From Bog-756 sp052326605 (GTDB taxonomy: Bacteria; Actinomycetota; Acidimicrobiia; Acidimicrobiales; RAAP-2), in the NCBI GenBank assembly GCA_052326605.1, contig JBKQMB010000043.1, positions 1-64,000 of the forward strand: DNA of 64,000 nt. Direction: 5' to 3'. Positions 61,402-64,000 of the stretch are shown in pieces. A model generated the notes under the pieces. That model was not told where the DNA came from, ran no database searches, and saw nothing but the letters and a program-made list of their open reading frames with translations. A program made the translations under genes and the position numbers. The stretch's first letter is position 1; each line of letters opens with the position of its first letter.

Positions 61402-61812
61402 GTGGCCGACCAGCGGATCCAAGTCCCACCCAACTGCGAGCTGACCCTCGGGATGACCTGCGTGGAGAAGTCCCAACCTGGCCGCACGGTGTGGCGGATG
61501 CGGGCCGACGAGCGGTTCGCCAACCCGGCCGGCATCGTCCAGGGTGGGTTCCTGGGTGCGATGGCCGACTCGGCCATGGGTTCTGCCGCCGTGACCTTCG
61601 TCAGGGCCTCCGGCCGCAAGGTGTTCGCCTCGAACGTGGAGATGAAGACCAGCTTTCTGGCCGGAGCCCGGGTGGGAAGCATGCTCGAGTGCACCGCCAC
61701 GGTGATCTCGGGCGGGTCCCGCGTGGCGTTCGCCGAGGCGGAGGTGGTCGACGAAGAGGGGAGGACGGTGGCCCGGGCCAGTTCCACCTATCTCTTCACC
61801 GCTCGTGAGTGA
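61402..61812 (+). CDS. PaaI-like hotdog thioesterase
   Basis: A 136-residue hotdog-fold enzyme likely to hydrolyse an acyl- or aryl-CoA. The family core is NPAGIVQGGFLGAMADSAMG near residue 41, where the Asp (ADSA) is a typical catalytic residue and the HGG of many members is replaced by QGG. ASNVEMKTSFLAGARVGS and ARASSTYLFTA complete the fold. The substrate is unknown. GTG 61402 has a leaderless promoter. Its position opposite a ring-dioxygenase-like cupin hints at an aromatic-acid context, which is inference only. Confidence 0.87.
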   Translation: MADQRIQVPPNCELTLGMTCVEKSQPGRTVWRMRADERFANPAGIVQGGFLGAMADSAMGSAAVTFVRASGRKVFASNVEMKTSFLAGARVGSMLECTATVISGGSRVAFAEAEVVDEEGRTVARASSTYLFTARE

Positions 61813-61833
61813 GGCGTCGCCGCCCGGGGGTGA

Positions 61834-61940
61834 GGCGCCCCTCGGCGGTCATCAGCATCGACCGGACCCACGCTGCCTATAGTTGGGGCCTTCAACCCGC
61901 AGGTGGTGGCCCGGACCGGCCGAAGGTGCCGAGGGGCGCC
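61834..61940. repeat. 13-base perfect inverted repeat around a promoter
   Basis: GGCGCCCCTCGGC (61834-61846) and its exact reverse complement GCCGAGGGGCGCC (61928-61940) flank 81 bases that contain the TATAGT hexamer at 61878-61883. The left arm is 21 bases after the thioesterase stop. It could be a long hairpin in a read-through transcript or a paired binding site. Confidence 0.6.
61878..61883 (+). promoter_or_regulatory. TATAGT -10 box for the small-protein cluster
   Basis: TATAGT is the best -10 match in the 222-base gap before GTG 62035, giving a 5' leader of about 145 bases. No clear -35 element is seen. Confidence 0.45.
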
Positions 61941-62034
61941 GTGAATCGCCGGTGACGTCTCCCGCCGCACGGATCAATCAAATCGACACGAGCGCACCCG
62001 CCGGCGGTGCAGCCGACAGACTCCGAGGAGGATC

Positions 62035-62400
62035 GTGGCCCCAGGTAGGAACGCCAGAGGCAAAGGGCTGGGTGCGATCAAGTCCACCGGGAGCGAGACA
62101 CTCCAACTGGTCGTCGACTACGTCAAGCAGGAGACGCTCGACCCGCTCAAGGGGCTCGGGAGGTACATCCTGTTCGGGGTGGCCGGATCCGTGGCGCTCT
62201 CCATCGGACTGGTCATCCTGGCCGTGGCCTTCCTGAGGGTGCTCCAGGGAGAGACCGGGAGCACGTTCACCGGAAACTGGTCGTGGGCCCCGTACCTGAT
62301 CTGCGCGGTGGTCGTGGTCATCGTGGCGGCCATTGCGGTCAAAGCCGTCAGCAGAGGGCAGGGGCGGACTGCCGCCGACACCGAGAAGGAGAAGCCATGA
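62035..62400 (+). CDS. Small two-helix membrane protein (holin-superfamily-like)
   Basis: A 121-residue membrane protein with two hydrophobic segments, about 44-70 (YILFGVAGSVALSIGLVILA) and 87-106 (YLICAVVVVIVAAIAVKAV), and a basic N-terminus. The pattern resembles actinobacterial DUF1469 or holin-superfamily proteins. No phage genes are near, so lysis is not implied. It starts at GTG 62035 after GAGGAGG. The stop overlaps the next start as ATGA. The cluster of three small genes leads into trmI. Confidence 0.7.
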   Translation: MAPGRNARGKGLGAIKSTGSETLQLVVDYVKQETLDPLKGLGRYILFGVAGSVALSIGLVILAVAFLRVLQGETGSTFTGNWSWAPYLICAVVVVIVAAIAVKAVSRGQGRTAADTEKEKP

Positions 62401-62609
62401 GCCCGGCCGGACAGAAGATCACCCGAGACGACATCGAGGCGAAGTTCCGCGAACTGACCGGCGAGGTGTCCCAGGAGGTCGAGTCGACCCGGTCGCAGGC
62501 GATCACGGTGGGACTGGCGGTCGGGGTGGCACTGGTGGCCGTGGTCTTCCTGATCGGCCGCCGAAACGGGCGGCGCCGGTCCGCGGTCGTCGAGGTCCGG
62601 CGGATCTGA
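62397..62609 (+). CDS. Small single-pass membrane protein
   Basis: A 70-residue protein with an acidic amphipathic N-terminal half (ITRDDIEAKFRELTGEVSQE) and one membrane segment at about 35-54 (ITVGLAVGVALVAVVFLIG), ending in a strongly basic tail (RRNGRRRS). ATG 62397 overlaps the previous stop by four bases. I do not recognise a named family. The tight overlap with the gene before suggests that the two proteins form a complex. Confidence 0.7.
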   Translation: MSPAGQKITRDDIEAKFRELTGEVSQEVESTRSQAITVGLAVGVALVAVVFLIGRRNGRRRSAVVEVRRI

Positions 62610-62613
62610 TCCG

Positions 62614-62826
62614 ATGGATGCCTTCTTGAACTACGTCCGGCTGAAGGCGTTCGGGCGGGGCCTGAGGGGCTACCACTCCGCGTGGTTCGTGGCGGCGGCG
62701 GCGACGTGGATGATCCATCGGGCCCGCAATCAGGGCGACGTGGTCTATCGGACGAAGCTCAAGCCGGGCGAGAAGCTGATCATCAAGGCCGGCCCCTCCA
62801 GGTCGTCCAAGTCGTCCGGCAACTGA
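62614..62826 (+). CDS. Small conserved-looking protein
   Basis: A 70-residue protein with a weakly hydrophobic middle (GYHSAWFVAAAATWMIHRA) followed by a basic, Lys-rich C-terminus (TKLKPGEKLIIKAG). The phrase VVYRTKLKPGEKLIIKAG is typical of small actinobacterial proteins next to the two preceding membrane genes. It begins four bases after the previous stop and ends five bases before trmI. A membrane-associated role is likely; nothing more can be said. Confidence 0.65.
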   Translation: MDAFLNYVRLKAFGRGLRGYHSAWFVAAAATWMIHRARNQGDVVYRTKLKPGEKLIIKAGPSRSSKSSGN

Positions 62827-62831
62827 GCACC

Positions 62832-63662
62832 GTGGGTCCCGATCAGGACCGGAGCCTCCTGAGGGACGGCGACCGGGTGCTACTGGTCGACGTCAAGGAG
62901 CGCCGTTACCTGATCGCCCTCCGTGCCGGCGCGGAGTTCCACACCCATGCGGGCATCGTGGCCCACGACGACATGATCGGTGCCCCGGAGGGCTCGACGA
63001 TCCCGGGAAGCACCGGCCGCCGCTTCCTGGTGGTTCGTCCCACTCTGTCCGACGTCGTGCTGAAGATGCCGAGAGGGGCCCAGGTCATCTATCCCAAGGA
63101 CCTGGCGGCCATGCTCATGGAGGCCGACATCGCCCCAGGGGTCACGGTGCTCGAAGCCGGGGTGGGCTCCGGGGCGCTGTCGATGGCCCTGCTGCGCGCC
63201 GGGGCCGAGGTGGTCGGGTACGAGGTGCGCGAGGACTTCGCCCAGGTTGCCCGCAGGAATGTGGCCGCGCTGCTCGGGGAGGGTGCCCGCTACCGGGTGG
63301 AGCTGCGGGACGTCTACGAGGGCATCGAGGAGGGTGGGTTCGACCGGATCGTCCTGGATCTGCCAGAGCCATGGCGGGTGCTCCCGCATGCCGAGCAGGC
63401 CATGCGCCCCGGTGGGATCCTCTGCGCCTATCTGCCCACCATCAATCAGACCTCCCAGCTCCGCCAGGCGATGGAGCACAGTGCCTTCGGGCTGGCCTCA
63501 ACACTCGAGGTCCTGCATCGGACCTGGCACATCGAAGCCCGATCGGTGCGCCCGGACCACCGGATGGTCGGCCACACCGGGTTCCTCACCACGGCGCGGC
63601 TGCTGCGCCCAGATGGAGGGGAGGGCCGGTCCCCGCAGGGGCGACTCAGCCCTGCTCGATGA
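62832..63662 (+). CDS. trmI: tRNA (adenine-58-N1)-methyltransferase
   Basis: Methylates A58 in the T-loop of tRNAs using S-adenosylmethionine. The 276-residue protein has an N-terminal OB-like domain (LRDGDRVLLVDVKERRYLI) and a Rossmann methyltransferase domain: VLEAGVGSGALSMALLRAG as the S-adenosylmethionine loop near residue 108, then GYEVREDFAQVARRNV and DRIVLDLPEPWRVL as the catalytic motif. The actinobacterial and archaeal TrmI group is matched over its whole length. GTG 62832 starts five bases after the previous stop. The last 17 bases overlap the end of the convergent ferredoxin gene. Confidence 0.94.
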   Translation: MGPDQDRSLLRDGDRVLLVDVKERRYLIALRAGAEFHTHAGIVAHDDMIGAPEGSTIPGSTGRRFLVVRPTLSDVVLKMPRGAQVIYPKDLAAMLMEADIAPGVTVLEAGVGSGALSMALLRAGAEVVGYEVREDFAQVARRNVAALLGEGARYRVELRDVYEGIEEGGFDRIVLDLPEPWRVLPHAEQAMRPGGILCAYLPTINQTSQLRQAMEHSAFGLASTLEVLHRTWHIEARSVRPDHRMVGHTGFLTTARLLRPDGGEGRSPQGRLSPAR

Positions 63663-63882
63663 AGATGCACTCGCCCGGACACTCCTCGGACGCCTCGACC
63701 ACCGCATCCTCGAGTTCCCCGGGCACCGCGGCCATGCCGGCCGAGCCGCCCGGCTGGTCCCTCACGTCGGTGCCTTCCTTCACGTAGGCCAGCCCGTCGT
63801 CGAGCAGGGTGAAGACGGCGGGCGCGATCTCCTCGCAGAGGCCGTCCCCCGTGCACAGATCTTGGTCGATCCAGACCTTCAT
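63646..63882 (-). CDS. [3Fe-4S]-type ferredoxin
   Basis: A 78-residue electron carrier. Cysteines are C10, C16, C68 and C72. The C-x5-C pair (DLCTGDGLC, with Asp between) together with the ECPGEC region is the single-cluster [3Fe-4S] pattern found in actinobacterial ferredoxins. About 50 residues separate the two parts, so only one cluster is expected. It could serve cytochromes P450 or oxidoreductases; Kor at 7734-10720 is a possible donor. ATG 63882 has AGGAG 12 bases upstream. The stop lies inside the end of trmI on the other strand. Confidence 0.9.
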   Translation of the reverse strand: MKVWIDQDLCTGDGLCEEIAPAVFTLLDDGLAYVKEGTDVRDQPGGSAGMAAVPGELEDAVVEASEECPGECIFIEQG

Positions 63883-64000
63883 CAGTTACGTCACTCCTAC
63901 GTTTCTCCCGTTCGATCCGGGCGAGCTCGACCGGTCGCCTGCACTCGGCTGGCGTACAGGCATCGGCGCACCGTCGCGCTCGGCCTGACCGGAAGTCCGA
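63883..64000. other. Right edge, no gene seen
   Basis: The last 118 bases carry the ferredoxin ribosome binding site (AGGAG near 63895-63899 on the minus strand) and probably its promoter. No start of a further gene can be supported before the window ends. Confidence 0.5.

Noticed and set aside
62035..62400. Prophage holin
   Set aside because: No endolysin, integrase, capsid or other phage gene is nearby; the fold similarity is shared with ordinary actinobacterial membrane proteins.
1..64000. tRNA, rRNA, CRISPR arrays or defence systems
   Set aside because: No T-loop-like GTTCGAATC inside a cloverleaf, no ribosomal RNA sequence and no spaced short repeats were found; the GTTCGAATC-like words at 13931 and 32989 lie inside coding sequence.

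Overview
This is a GC-rich actinobacterial chromosome segment. The lineage evidence is a fused two-domain FbiC for cofactor F420, the gene order gcvH - FHA protein (GarA type) - MerR protein (FtsR type) - DUF151 nuclease that mycobacteria also show, an actinobacterial-type transaldolase, 2-oxoglutarate:ferredoxin oxidoreductase, and secreted repeats of the GYWLVAADGG type. The repeats make Acidimicrobiia my best guess, but that is inference. Most genes carry ordinary housekeeping functions. Many appear to start without a leader: a TANNNT box lies 5-9 bases before the start codon.

Layout. 1-2700: an IS630-type transposase next to a secreted beta-propeller gene broken by one in-frame TAG. 2833-5078 (-): EfeO-like lipoprotein and EfeB Dyp-type peroxidase. 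5194-7559: TPR protein with a disordered basic N-terminus, then class I aldolase. 7734-11341: korA-korB and a DUF1697 gene. 11388-13947 (-): a lipoprotein with seven C-x5-C repeats and a DUF1015 protein. 14070-17648: two MFS transporters and a MerR regulator. 17788-23865: pgsA, a nucleotidyltransferase fused to a worn-down phosphomannomutase domain, gcvH, garA, ftsR and the DUF151 nuclease. 23905-31352: DUF4232 lipoprotein, quinone-oxidoreductase-like protein, S9 peptidase, GT87-like membrane protein, a small membrane protein and a Tat-exported phosphoesterase. 31353-31722: a structured gene-free stretch. 31723-38998: thiD (-) and gltB-gltD (+). 39047-42877: hydrolase, NlpC/P60 peptidase, acyl-CoA synthetase and a small protein. 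43095-48865: a PAS/GAF/EAL protein facing a membrane GGDEF protein. 48932-59117 (-): tkt-tal-gnd-zwf-pgl-fbiC-LOG, a pentose phosphate operon running into F420 synthesis. 59183-63882: FIST protein, double cupin, thioesterase, three small proteins (two membrane, one short conserved-looking), tRNA m1A58 methyltransferase and a ferredoxin.

How they work together. The aldolase, Kor, pentose phosphate and glutamate synthase genes make up central carbon and nitrogen metabolism. Kor and the ferredoxin share low-potential electrons. In mycobacteria GarA controls glutamate and 2-oxoglutarate metabolism, so finding garA, gcvH, gltBD and korAB in one window is coherent. The EAL and GGDEF proteins form an opposed c-di-GMP pair. 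I did not find an obvious defence, CRISPR, phage or biosynthetic island. The best leads are the TAG-interrupted propeller gene, the degenerate mutase fusion, the seven-fold cysteine-pair lipoprotein, the structured stretch at 31500-31722, the korAB leader and the pentose phosphate-F420 operon.
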